Assembly: GCF_030548295.1 (NCBI RefSeq)
Contig: NZ_JAUOSB010000012.1
Location: forward strand, 27,012-91,011
Reading direction: 5' to 3'
Length of the DNA stretch: 64,000 nt
Source: Wenyingzhuangia sp. 2_MG-2023
Lineage (GTDB): Bacteria; Bacteroidota; Bacteroidia; Flavobacteriales; Flavobacteriaceae
Part shown: in pieces, positions 45,353 through 52,559 of the stretch
Position numbering within the stretch: position 1 is the stretch's first letter
Layout: every line of letters begins with the position of its first letter
Translations under genes and position numbers: made by a program
The notes under the pieces: model-generated
Database searches by the model: none
What the model saw: only the letters and a program-made list of their open reading frames with translations
Told to the model about the DNA's origin: nothing

Positions 45353-46498
45353 ATGCTATCTAAAGACAAAAAATACAAAATAACTGAAGATATCCTAAAG
45401 AGCGATATTTTACAAAAATCACCTAAAAGTTCCGCCTTACTTAAGTATTTAGTTAAAGCTACATTAGCAGGAGATTATATAAAAGAAGATATTATAGACC
45501 TAGAATTCTTTGGAGATAATAATAGATCAGACAAAAATAATTCTAGAGTAAGAGTAAATGTTTACAACCTTCGTAAAAAACTAGATCAATATTATAAAAC
45601 TGAGGGACGTCAATCAACATGGAAGTTATGTATTGATAAAGGTCAATATAATGTTAGATTTGAACTACAAAACGTAAATAAAACATATTTTCAAAAAATA
45701 AAAACCAAGCACGGTATTCCGTATCTTTTACTATTATTCATATCCATAATTTTTATTGCTAAGAGTATTAAATCTAGCCCTCCTTTATGGTCGTCTTTCT
45801 TTAAAAACAAAAAAAGCACTATACTAATTATAGGTGATGCATTTGGATTAAAAGGAAAAACAATTACTGGTTATGAAGGTTGGACACGTGATTATCACAT
45901 TAACTCTACTGAGGAATATTATGAATTTGTAGAAAAAAATCAATCATTAAAAACAACAAACAAACCCTCTAATTATAAATACATCACAGGTATGGGAGCT
46001 ATTGCTACTCAAAGTATTTCAAAATTATTTTATCCCCTTGATCATGATTTTGAAATACAATTTTCATCAAATACATCTATGAATGATTTAAAAAAAGGGA
46101 ATTTAATTTATGTTGGTCAATATACAGTTAGCCCTAAAGTAACCACCCTATTTAATGAATTTAATCCCTATTTTAAAATTGTAGAACAAAAACTAATTCT
46201 TAATAGACATCCGAATATAAAAGACCAAACCTTTAATACTTATTTTAAAGGAGAAAATAAAGACTTTTCAATTATTTCAAAATTTAAAGGTCCTGAAAAC
46301 AATGAATGTTTTCTCTTTTTCTCAAATCATGAAATTGGTGTAAAAGCTACAATTGAAAACTTCACAAACAAAAAATTCCTAAAAGAGTTTCATAAAAGAC
46401 ATCTGCTTGATAAGGAAAACTTCACTGCAATTTATCAAGCACATGGAAAAGACAGAACTAATATGGGCTTAAAAGAAATACTGGTTATACCTTTTTAA
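45353..46498 (+). CDS. Membrane-anchored winged-helix-like regulator of PUL2 (unusual one-component type)
   Basis: The 381-residue protein has three parts. Residues 1-100 resemble an N-terminal DNA-binding-type domain that I recall from Acidobacteria and some Proteobacteria: SSALLKYLVKATLAGDYIKE, then DLEFFG, then NNSRVRVNVYNLRKKLDQYY, EGRQSTWKLCIDKGQYNVRF. A single membrane helix follows at about 121-138 (IPYLLLLFISIIFIAKS). Residues about 150-381 should be periplasmic and start STILIIGDAFGL; they include RDYHINSTEEY, TGMGAIATQSISKLF, GNLIYVGQYTVSP and a C-terminal beta-rich part. The layout is ToxR/CadC-like: sensor outside, DNA-binding domain inside. It is not an HTCS, SusR, ECF/FecR, AraC or LacI protein. 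It is divergent from PUL2 susC and is its only visible regulator candidate. Domain identities are from memory; function is inference. Confidence 0.75.
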   Translation: MLSKDKKYKITEDILKSDILQKSPKSSALLKYLVKATLAGDYIKEDIIDLEFFGDNNRSDKNNSRVRVNVYNLRKKLDQYYKTEGRQSTWKLCIDKGQYNVRFELQNVNKTYFQKIKTKHGIPYLLLLFISIIFIAKSIKSSPPLWSSFFKNKKSTILIIGDAFGLKGKTITGYEGWTRDYHINSTEEYYEFVEKNQSLKTTNKPSNYKYITGMGAIATQSISKLFYPLDHDFEIQFSSNTSMNDLKKGNLIYVGQYTVSPKVTTLFNEFNPYFKIVEQKLILNRHPNIKDQTFNTYFKGENKDFSIISKFKGPENNECFLFFSNHEIGVKATIENFTNKKFLKEFHKRHLLDKENFTAIYQAHGKDRTNMGLKEILVIPF

Positions 46499-46565
46499 TA
46501 AAATTATATTTCTCTATACTCATTTACAGCTAAGATATAAAATATTAACATAATAGAATTAGGCT

Positions 46566-46769
46566 CTAAGAAACTTGCTTCAAATATTGGTTGATGATTT
46601 CGATACTTATCCCGCTATATTCAGCGAATTCTTCAGAGGTAATAAATTGGTGTGGTTGCTTGTCAAAATGCTCTCTAATCTTATTTAAAAGCTTCCTACC
46701 ATGGCTTTCACTTTTTCCTGTAATACACTGAATGTCTTTTGGATAAATACATGCTCGTACAATTTTCAT
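46566..46769 (-). CDS. Small helix-turn-helix-like protein, 67 aa
   Basis: The protein is MKIVRACIYPKDIQCITGKS followed by helices ESHGRKLLNKIREHFD and EEFAEYSGISIEIINQYLK. The pattern (two helices, a SGIS turn, then a helix) suggests a compact DNA-binding fold, but it is not assigned to a named family. It is divergent from the plus-strand cassette starting at 46928, so it could regulate it. Its 3' end (78 bp) is repeated at 25469-25546, and the two copies bracket PUL2. The stop codons differ (TAG here, TAA there). It may be a conserved flank of a mobile cassette or an integration target. Confidence 0.7.
   Translation of the reverse strand: MKIVRACIYPKDIQCITGKSESHGRKLLNKIREHFDKQPHQFITSEEFAEYSGISIEIINQYLKQVS
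46573..46650. repeat. 78-bp direct repeat, right copy
   Basis: This is the right partner of 25469-25546, with 75 of 78 identical positions, lying inside the 3' part of the small HTH-like gene. Divergence is only in the last 16 bp. Confidence 0.85.
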
Positions 46770-46927
46770 GATTTTATACTTTAACTATGCTTTATCTATT
46801 CTTTATCCATAGGGTAAATATATGATATTTCAGTAATATTTATTATTAACGGTAACTATAACACCCTGTTTTTGAATCCTATATAAGATAATGATTCTTT
46901 TGTTATAAATCTTAAAATCATAGTATT

Positions 46928-47683
46928 ATGGCTAAACAAACAGGTATTATCAAATTAAAAGGAACTATCGGAGATATTTCTTTTTACAAAACAACAGATG
47001 GACATTTGGCTCGTGCCAAAGGTGGAATTGATGCTCAACGTATCAAAACAGATCCTGCGTTTCAAAGAACTCGTGAAAATGGTTCTGAATTTGGAGCTGC
47101 TGGTAAAGGTGGTAAATTGTTAAGAAATGCGATTCGTATTCTTTTACAGAATGCTAAAGACAAGCGTGTTTCTAGTCGATTAACTACTCAAGTATTAAAA
47201 GTTGTCAAAACAGACACTACAAACGTTCGTGGGGAAAGAACCATTCAAGATGGGACTTTTGGTTTGTTGGCAAACTTTGAGTTCAACATCAATGGGAAAT
47301 TAGGTGCTACTATGTTCGCTGCATTCACCAATGCTTTTGATAGAGTTACAGGAGATGCAACCGTAAACATTCCTGTCTTTAAACCTACCACTCACATTGC
47401 AGGTCCTTCTGGAACCACTCATTTTAAAATTGTGACTGGTGTGGCTGAATTGGATTTCGAAAACGAAACATTCGCTTTTGACAATGACGAAACCGCTATT
47501 TTACCCTATGACACTAATGATACTGCCATCATTGATTTGACAGCTTCTGCTCCTGCAAATTCAACCTTACCAGTCATTCAAGTCTTAGGGATTGAATTCT
47601 ATCAAGAAGTGAATGGTGAAATGTATCCTTTAAAAAATGGCTCTTACAATGCCTTGGCAATCAAACTTGCTGACAAAGTGTAA
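46928..47683 (+). CDS. Conserved hypothetical protein of a four-gene cassette, 251 aa
   Basis: The 251-residue protein opens MAKQTGIIKLKGTIGDISFY and then has a Gly/Lys/Arg-rich helical region (AKGGIDAQRIKTDPAFQRTRENGSEF). The middle is TKVKTDTTNVRGERTIQDG-like and the C-terminal half is a beta-rich acidic domain (ELDFENETFAFDNDETAIL). It has no signal peptide and no membrane segment. I recall the N-terminal pattern from conserved flavobacterial hypotheticals, but know no function. It might be a structural or DNA-binding component, since phage-related genes often look like this. It starts the plus-strand run that includes a DUF5675 gene 6 bp downstream. Confidence 0.8.
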   Translation: MAKQTGIIKLKGTIGDISFYKTTDGHLARAKGGIDAQRIKTDPAFQRTRENGSEFGAAGKGGKLLRNAIRILLQNAKDKRVSSRLTTQVLKVVKTDTTNVRGERTIQDGTFGLLANFEFNINGKLGATMFAAFTNAFDRVTGDATVNIPVFKPTTHIAGPSGTTHFKIVTGVAELDFENETFAFDNDETAILPYDTNDTAIIDLTASAPANSTLPVIQVLGIEFYQEVNGEMYPLKNGSYNALAIKLADKV

Positions 47684-47689
47684 TTATTC

Positions 47690-48085
47690 ATGGATGTTAT
47701 TTTACATAGGACCTATTTTAAAGAGGGTACCAACGGTGCTCTCTTTATCAACAATTCTTTTTTAGGATTTGCTATTGAGCTTCCCTGGTTGAACAATCAA
47801 AGAAATGTTTCCTGTATTCCAGAAGGAACTTATGTATTAAAACCAAGGTATTCTCAAAAATTCAATCATCATTTGATTTTGGAAAAGGTTAAAAATAGAA
47901 CACTTATTTTAATTCATCCTGCCAATGATGCCCTTAAAGAATTAAGAGGTTGTATTGCTCCTGTAACCTGTTTGTCAGGAATCGGAAAAGGTACTTCTTC
48001 CAGAAATGTATTAAACAAATTGGTTTCTAAATGTTATCAAGCTTTTGATAGAGGGGAAATTGTTAAACTCATTATAAAATCTTAA
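47690..48085 (+). CDS. DUF5675 family protein (L,D-transpeptidase-like or lysis-related)
   Basis: The 131-residue protein matches my memory of DUF5675 proteins: LHRTYFKEGTNGALFINNSF, GFAIELPWLNNQRNVSCIPEGTY, LILIHPANDALKELRGCIAPV. The IHPxN...GCI stretch resembles the His and Cys motifs of L,D-transpeptidases, although the surrounding sequence differs, so a wall-modifying activity is only a suggestion. DUF5675 genes are common in phages and phage-derived elements. There is no signal peptide. The gene lies between the 251-aa gene (6 bp) and a small membrane protein (5 bp), an arrangement that recalls a lysis cassette. Confidence 0.8.
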   Translation: MDVILHRTYFKEGTNGALFINNSFLGFAIELPWLNNQRNVSCIPEGTYVLKPRYSQKFNHHLILEKVKNRTLILIHPANDALKELRGCIAPVTCLSGIGKGTSSRNVLNKLVSKCYQAFDRGEIVKLIIKS

Positions 48086-48090
48086 AACTT

Positions 48091-48297
48091 ATGAAATTAC
48101 AAGATAGAATTACAGAACCAACACCTTCATTTTTTAGAAAATTAAGAAATATTGGAATTGCATTAGCAGCTAGTGAGGCCATCTTGGCTGCCCCAATTGC
48201 TTTGCCTGCTGCACTGATTAGTGTCGCTGGATATGTAGCTGTTGCCGGAACGGTGGCTACTGCGGTGAGTCAAGCTGTAGTCTCAGACAAAAACTAA
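48091..48297 (+). CDS. Small Ala-rich membrane protein, 68 aa
   Basis: The protein starts MKLQDRITEPTPSFFRKLR and continues into two Ala/Val-rich hydrophobic stretches (NIGIALAASEAILAAPIALP and LISVAGYVAVAGTVATAVSQ), which could be two membrane helices. A holin-like role is possible from size and from the DUF5675 neighbour, but no named family is recognised. It follows DUF5675 by 5 bp. Confidence 0.65.
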   Translation: MKLQDRITEPTPSFFRKLRNIGIALAASEAILAAPIALPAALISVAGYVAVAGTVATAVSQAVVSDKN

Positions 48298-48302
48298 AAG
48301 CT

Positions 48303-48467
48303 ATGGGGAATCTTCAATTAAAATCAACGGTGTTTGGTGGTACGTTGTTTACCACTATCGCAAATATCAAACTACATGATATTTACTTCACTGTGATTAT
48401 GGCAGTCGTTGGTGCCGTGGTCAGCTTCTTTGTATCACTCCTATTACGTAAGATTTTTTTGAAGTAA
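48303..48467 (+). CDS. Tiny membrane protein, 54 aa
   Basis: The ATG at 48303 gives 54 residues, too short for most ORF callers. It reads MGNLQLKSTVFGGTLFTTIA and then a hydrophobic helix (YFTVIMAVVGAVVSFFVSLL), ending LRKIFLK. It has one or two possible membrane helices, and its position right after the 68-aa membrane protein (5 bp) suggests a paired membrane component. It is followed by the terminator at 48513. Confidence 0.6.
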   Translation: MGNLQLKSTVFGGTLFTTIANIKLHDIYFTVIMAVVGAVVSFFVSLLLRKIFLK

Positions 48468-48512
48468 ATCCTAGTGGTTAGCCTTTAGCTATTCGCTGTT
48501 GGCAAAATATTA

Positions 48513-48543
48513 AAAACTCCTGGTCTTTTGATCAGGAGTTTTT
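48513..48543 (+). terminator. Intrinsic terminator of the plus-strand cassette
   Basis: AAACTCCTG and CAGGAGTTT form a stem with a short GATCTTTT-like loop, followed by TTTTTT. It closes the four-gene run and sits just ahead of the convergent gene at 48548. Confidence 0.85.
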
Positions 48544-48547
48544 TTGT

Positions 48548-48970
48548 TTATTCTACTGGATGATATTTAAAACAAGCCTGTATGTATGCTTTTTTCATTT
48601 GTTTGATTTTTTCTAAGTTTTCAGACAAACGTGTTTGTTCTTTTTGTAGCACCTCAACAATTTGAATGTGTTTGTCTACTTCCAGAGTTGCTGTTATGCC
48701 TTTTTTAAGTGTATTTGAACAATCTTTAATGTTAATGAATGGAATCACACTTCCTCGTAAGTGATATTTGAAATACCCTCCGATTTGCAACATCATACTG
48801 AGGCTGAACAATTTGTTTTTATCGTTTTCTGTTCGGGTCATTATAACAAAACAATTGCAACAAGATCTTAATAGTGGTTTTCCACTGTTTAAGCCTTTGT
48901 TCAAAATAAAAAAATGAGGTTCTCTGTAGTTTTGACCTTTTTGGTAGGTCTTGATTTCAAAATTAAGCAT
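48548..48970 (-). CDS. DUF6943-like hypothetical protein, 140 aa
   Basis: The protein includes HFFILNKGLNSGKPLLRSCC and NCFVIMT, then GSVIPFINIKD and a C-terminal coiled helix (QKEQTRLSENLEKIKQMKKA). From memory this resembles the DUF6943 family of Bacteroidota, often found near mobile or accessory DNA, with paired Cys after the SGKPL segment. No function is known to me. It is convergent with the plus-strand cassette and is followed upstream by about 1 kb of non-coding DNA. Confidence 0.65.
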   Translation of the reverse strand: MLNFEIKTYQKGQNYREPHFFILNKGLNSGKPLLRSCCNCFVIMTRTENDKNKLFSLSMMLQIGGYFKYHLRGSVIPFINIKDCSNTLKKGITATLEVDKHIQIVEVLQKEQTRLSENLEKIKQMKKAYIQACFKYHPVE

Positions 48971-50008
48971 AGGTATCCAATTTAAATTACGTCGCTACCG
49001 CTCCGCTTATTTTTTTTGGAAAAAAGATGCTTTAAAGGTTGTTGCTGTGGCAGATGTTGTCAAGGTTTTTGGTGAAAAGTTTGGTTACTTATTTGAGTGG
49101 GTTTTGGAAATACTTATCAAAGTTTTTATCAAAACCCGTAGGGCTTGACCTTTACTACATAAAGCGTTGGATGATGGAAAGCAACGATATTTGCTACCTT
49201 TTATACAAAACACATATTATATACTTAAATGATATGAGGCTAAAGACAAGGGGTTGAGAATGGAACGCAGTGAAATGGACAACCTCTTGTAGTGGGGTGG
49301 TTTTAGTTGGTAGTTAGAAAAACATCATTTTAACTAGTGAACTTTTTACCTACTAAAAACACATGGAAGATTGTAGTGTAATCTATCGTAGAATTTTACT
49401 TAATGAAATGAGGCAAACAAATAATTTTGATAAGGAATACTTGGACTTAGTAAAGTTTTTGTGCCGATGAATGAGGCTAAGGAAAATTTAAGTTATTGAA
49501 CTCCTACCCCCCACTGTTGTGCTATTATCATCTAAAGCGTTGGAATGCTGGCTATTTAACATAATTGAGTTATAACTATAGCTTTGGTGATGTGGCTGGC
49601 TTCAAGGGCTTTATTATAACTACCCATTATGTTACTTAGCTTTGGAAAAGTTTTGTGTTTTTTGATGAAATAACAACGCTTTTGCTTGTGGTGGTTGGAG
49701 TTGATTTTATGAAACGCTAAGTACCATATGCAAAAACTACTAGATTTAAAAAAGGCAAAACTTATGCGGCTGTATGCGGGAACAACACAAAACACAGAGG
49801 CTTTTGAGCTTTCGACAGGCTCAAGCCAGGGCTAAGCGAAAAAACTGGGTTTTGGGTTGTGGGGGTCAAAACAGATTAAGATATTTAATTTTTAAAAAAA
49901 GTGTGTTATGGGTTTAGCGGGGTTGTTTGCTAACTATTGAAGGAGGAACACCGCTTTACCGAGTATTAATTTATTTCATTCGTGGTATTTCACTTTAACA
50001 AGTTAATC
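48971..50008. other. Repeat-rich stretch without a convincing gene
   Basis: This 1.04-kb interval has only short open frames in both strands, none resembling a known protein. It contains repeated fragments: ATGAGGC-type words at about 49232, 49408 and 49472; TAAAGCGTTGGA at about 49158 and 49533; TAGCTTTGG at about 49577 and 49637; and a 9-bp inverted repeat (TAACATAAT at 49557-49565, ATTATGTTA at 49626-49634). A 35-residue frame (49363-49470, starting MEDCSVIYRR) is the only small ORF I would note. It looks like decayed mobile DNA at the border between the cassette and the defence operon. Confidence 0.5.
49809..49835. repeat. REP-like short palindromic element
   Basis: The segment contains CTTTCGACAGGCTCAAGCC followed by AGGGCT, a type of sequence that recurs in intergenic regions of flavobacterial genomes. 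I see only this partial copy here. Confidence 0.35.
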
Positions 50009-52555
50009 CTAAATATCTCTTTTGAGTTTCTCTAAAGCAATGGTTAAAGTGTTAATTTCATTTATGACATCACTTTGTTTTGAATGACCTCTCTTATAAA
50101 TATTGTCATTAGCAATGAAACCTCTATGTTCTATAATTGACTTAACTTTATTAGATAATGTACCTTCTTCTTTCGCAAAGAAAACTAAAGAATATTCCTC
50201 ATTAATAAATTTCACATCCAAAGTATAAGTAGAATGTCCTTCTTGCCAATCTAAATAAGCGCAAGGAAAATCTTCTATCGTATTTTTTGGAGCTGTATAA
50301 TAAGCTACTTTATTAAAAGGAGAAAATTCATTCCCTTTAAGATGTTTTATATAAAAGTCTAGACTAAACAATTCGTAGTGAGCTCCTGTGTACGTTTTAT
50401 AGCCATCCTTTATTAAAACCCAACCATGGTTTGAAATATTTCTTATATATTTTAAATTCCCTAAATAGTTAAATAACTCTTTATTATTTACAAAAGCCAA
50501 TCTCCAATCATCAATATTATTTGTAGAAATATTTTGATCTATGTACAATTGAAATGAATCTTTAACATTCGAAAAGTCTAAATCAAAAATTTCTAATAAA
50601 GCACTATTTGTATCCTTAGAATTTTTATCTCTTAAGAATAACCTTTTCCAACTTACATCACGACCCTTATTACTACCAAAACATTGGTAACCTTTTTCAG
50701 TTAAAAGATAATTACTATTAGAAAGCATTGCTCTTTCAAAAATATGTTCTGAAAAATCTTCCTTTCTATGAATTCCCTTTTCATCAAAAAGTTTATTTAT
50801 TTTTAAGGTCGTGTTTTTAAAATTCTCTTTTTTATTTAAATCTCCTAATAATTGAATATCAAATTCTTCTTTTGCTAAAGAAATTTTAGCTCTAAAGAAC
50901 CAGAAATTCAGCTGTCTTTCAAAATAAGTAGTTTTTTCTGCTTCTAAAATTATATTTTTCCATTCATCATTAGCAAAAAGTCTATATTTTAATACTTCCT
51001 CTAACAGTTGTTGTTCTGTAAATACTGATTTTGTTGTATACTCAAAACTCTCAACCCAATCACCAATATTGTATTCTAGAATTTTTAAATCAATATTCAA
51101 CTGATCAATTTCTTTTACAGCATTTTGATACAAACTAGGTTTGTCAATAATTGTATTGTCAAAAAGATTAAATAAAATTCTGTGATACTCTCTTAACTGA
51201 TTCCATTCGTTCACCGAGTATTCTTTAAGAGGCTTCCCTTTATTAGATATAAAAGAAAGTGTAATGAAATTTTTAATTAAATTTGGCCAGGTTGGTTTTA
51301 TACCTTTTTCTGAAAATTGAAATTCAAAAAACAATTTTAGATATTTATCTTTTACTTCAATAAACTTACCTTCACAATGAGCTAAAACCTGTAAATGATT
51401 TATAATATTCTTTTCAAATAACTCATCACATAAATATTCCCAATCAAAGTATTTATTATTAGTTACAATATTAAGTACTTCAAACTCTTTTGTTTCAACA
51501 TCAAAATTAGTCTCATTTAATTTTACTTCTTTTAAATTATCATATAAAAATAAAAGCTTAAAAAAATTAAAATAAGCGTTGTCAACATCAAAAACAATAT
51601 CCCCTTTTTGATTCCAGAAAATGTCACTCCATTCAACATCAAACTTTTTTGAATGTGACACCCAAACAGATTTTTCGATTAATTCTTTTTCCTTGATTAC
51701 ATCGAAAAGCCAAGCTTTAAAGTTTTCAAAATAGGATAATTGTTTACCACGAGCATTCATTTTAACGTATAACTCGTCGGATAAATTAAAATCTTTAAGG
51801 TCTAGAAAATCAAACCACAAAAGTTGATTTTCAGTTAAATTCACCCAATATTCTTTCAATTGTTTTACTGTCTTTGATTGCCATCTGATATGAATATCCT
51901 GAATCATTATCAACATTGCTTTTACTGTAGGATCATTCAACCAAGAAGATGAAAAATATTCTAAATTGGTGATTTCGTTGTAAAGTTTTTTCTCTTTTAA
52001 ATCTTTTTCTTTTTGCTCTTCTTCCTCAAAGTTTAAGAACATTTGTTCGTCTGTTAGTAGCTTTAAAAAAGACGTTGAGCTCTTACGTGTTTTATATCGA
52101 AATCTACTTAAAACCTTTAATCCTACTATATTTCCTATTCTCTTTGCAATATACCAATGAATTAAAAACAACGTAGTTAGTCTTTGTTGACCATCTAAAG
52201 GAATTAAATAAACTAAATCTGATTTTACAGAAGACTTATCCTCTATCAATACATCATTTAGCGTAAGGTCTACAGTCAAAGCATAATCTCTAATGCTGTT
52301 TACCATAGACTGAATAGCATTCTTATTTTTTCTATTCTCTTCTTCGTTTTTTAAACCATAGATTTTTCCATAAACAAAATCTAAAGAAAGTGTTTCATTG
52401 TTGTCTAGTGCCTTAGCTATGGAATTTAAAAAACCTTTCCTAACTTTATTTGCGTGTTCAGTTTCTCTTCCTTGAGCAAAATCTCTTTGTATAGGTGGGA
52501 TTTCAATACCATATTGATTCAAAATGCTCCAAAGCGTGTTATTTTCATTCATCAT
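50009..52555 (-). CDS. DUF262 protein (GmrSD-like, second subunit of the pair)
   Basis: The 848-residue protein begins with a DUF262 (ParB/Srx-like NTPase-type) domain: IPPIQRDFAQGR (residues 20-30) and LIPLDGQQRLTTLFL (118-131, DGQQR at 121-125). DUF262 is the GmrS-type nucleotide-binding half of type IV restriction enzymes that act on modified DNA. I do not see a DUF1524 HNH motif in the C-terminal part, which is long and of unknown fold. The gene starts 4 bp after the DUF262-DUF1524 gene, so the two are probably a complex in which the other protein supplies the nuclease. It is the last gene of the defence operon. Confidence 0.82.
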   Translation of the reverse strand: MMNENNTLWSILNQYGIEIPPIQRDFAQGRETEHANKVRKGFLNSIAKALDNNETLSLDFVYGKIYGLKNEEENRKNKNAIQSMVNSIRDYALTVDLTLNDVLIEDKSSVKSDLVYLIPLDGQQRLTTLFLIHWYIAKRIGNIVGLKVLSRFRYKTRKSSTSFLKLLTDEQMFLNFEEEEQKEKDLKEKKLYNEITNLEYFSSSWLNDPTVKAMLIMIQDIHIRWQSKTVKQLKEYWVNLTENQLLWFDFLDLKDFNLSDELYVKMNARGKQLSYFENFKAWLFDVIKEKELIEKSVWVSHSKKFDVEWSDIFWNQKGDIVFDVDNAYFNFFKLLFLYDNLKEVKLNETNFDVETKEFEVLNIVTNNKYFDWEYLCDELFEKNIINHLQVLAHCEGKFIEVKDKYLKLFFEFQFSEKGIKPTWPNLIKNFITLSFISNKGKPLKEYSVNEWNQLREYHRILFNLFDNTIIDKPSLYQNAVKEIDQLNIDLKILEYNIGDWVESFEYTTKSVFTEQQLLEEVLKYRLFANDEWKNIILEAEKTTYFERQLNFWFFRAKISLAKEEFDIQLLGDLNKKENFKNTTLKINKLFDEKGIHRKEDFSEHIFERAMLSNSNYLLTEKGYQCFGSNKGRDVSWKRLFLRDKNSKDTNSALLEIFDLDFSNVKDSFQLYIDQNISTNNIDDWRLAFVNNKELFNYLGNLKYIRNISNHGWVLIKDGYKTYTGAHYELFSLDFYIKHLKGNEFSPFNKVAYYTAPKNTIEDFPCAYLDWQEGHSTYTLDVKFINEEYSLVFFAKEEGTLSNKVKSIIEHRGFIANDNIYKRGHSKQSDVINEINTLTIALEKLKRDI

Positions 52556-52559
52556 TTGT

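Noticed and set aside
48951..49148. 65-aa plus-strand frame
   Set aside because: It crosses the border of the DUF6943-like gene and has no recognised family. The hydrophobic tail is weak evidence, so I treat it as non-coding.
49556..49795. 79-aa minus-strand frame
   Set aside because: Low-complexity, no motif, inside repeat-rich DNA.
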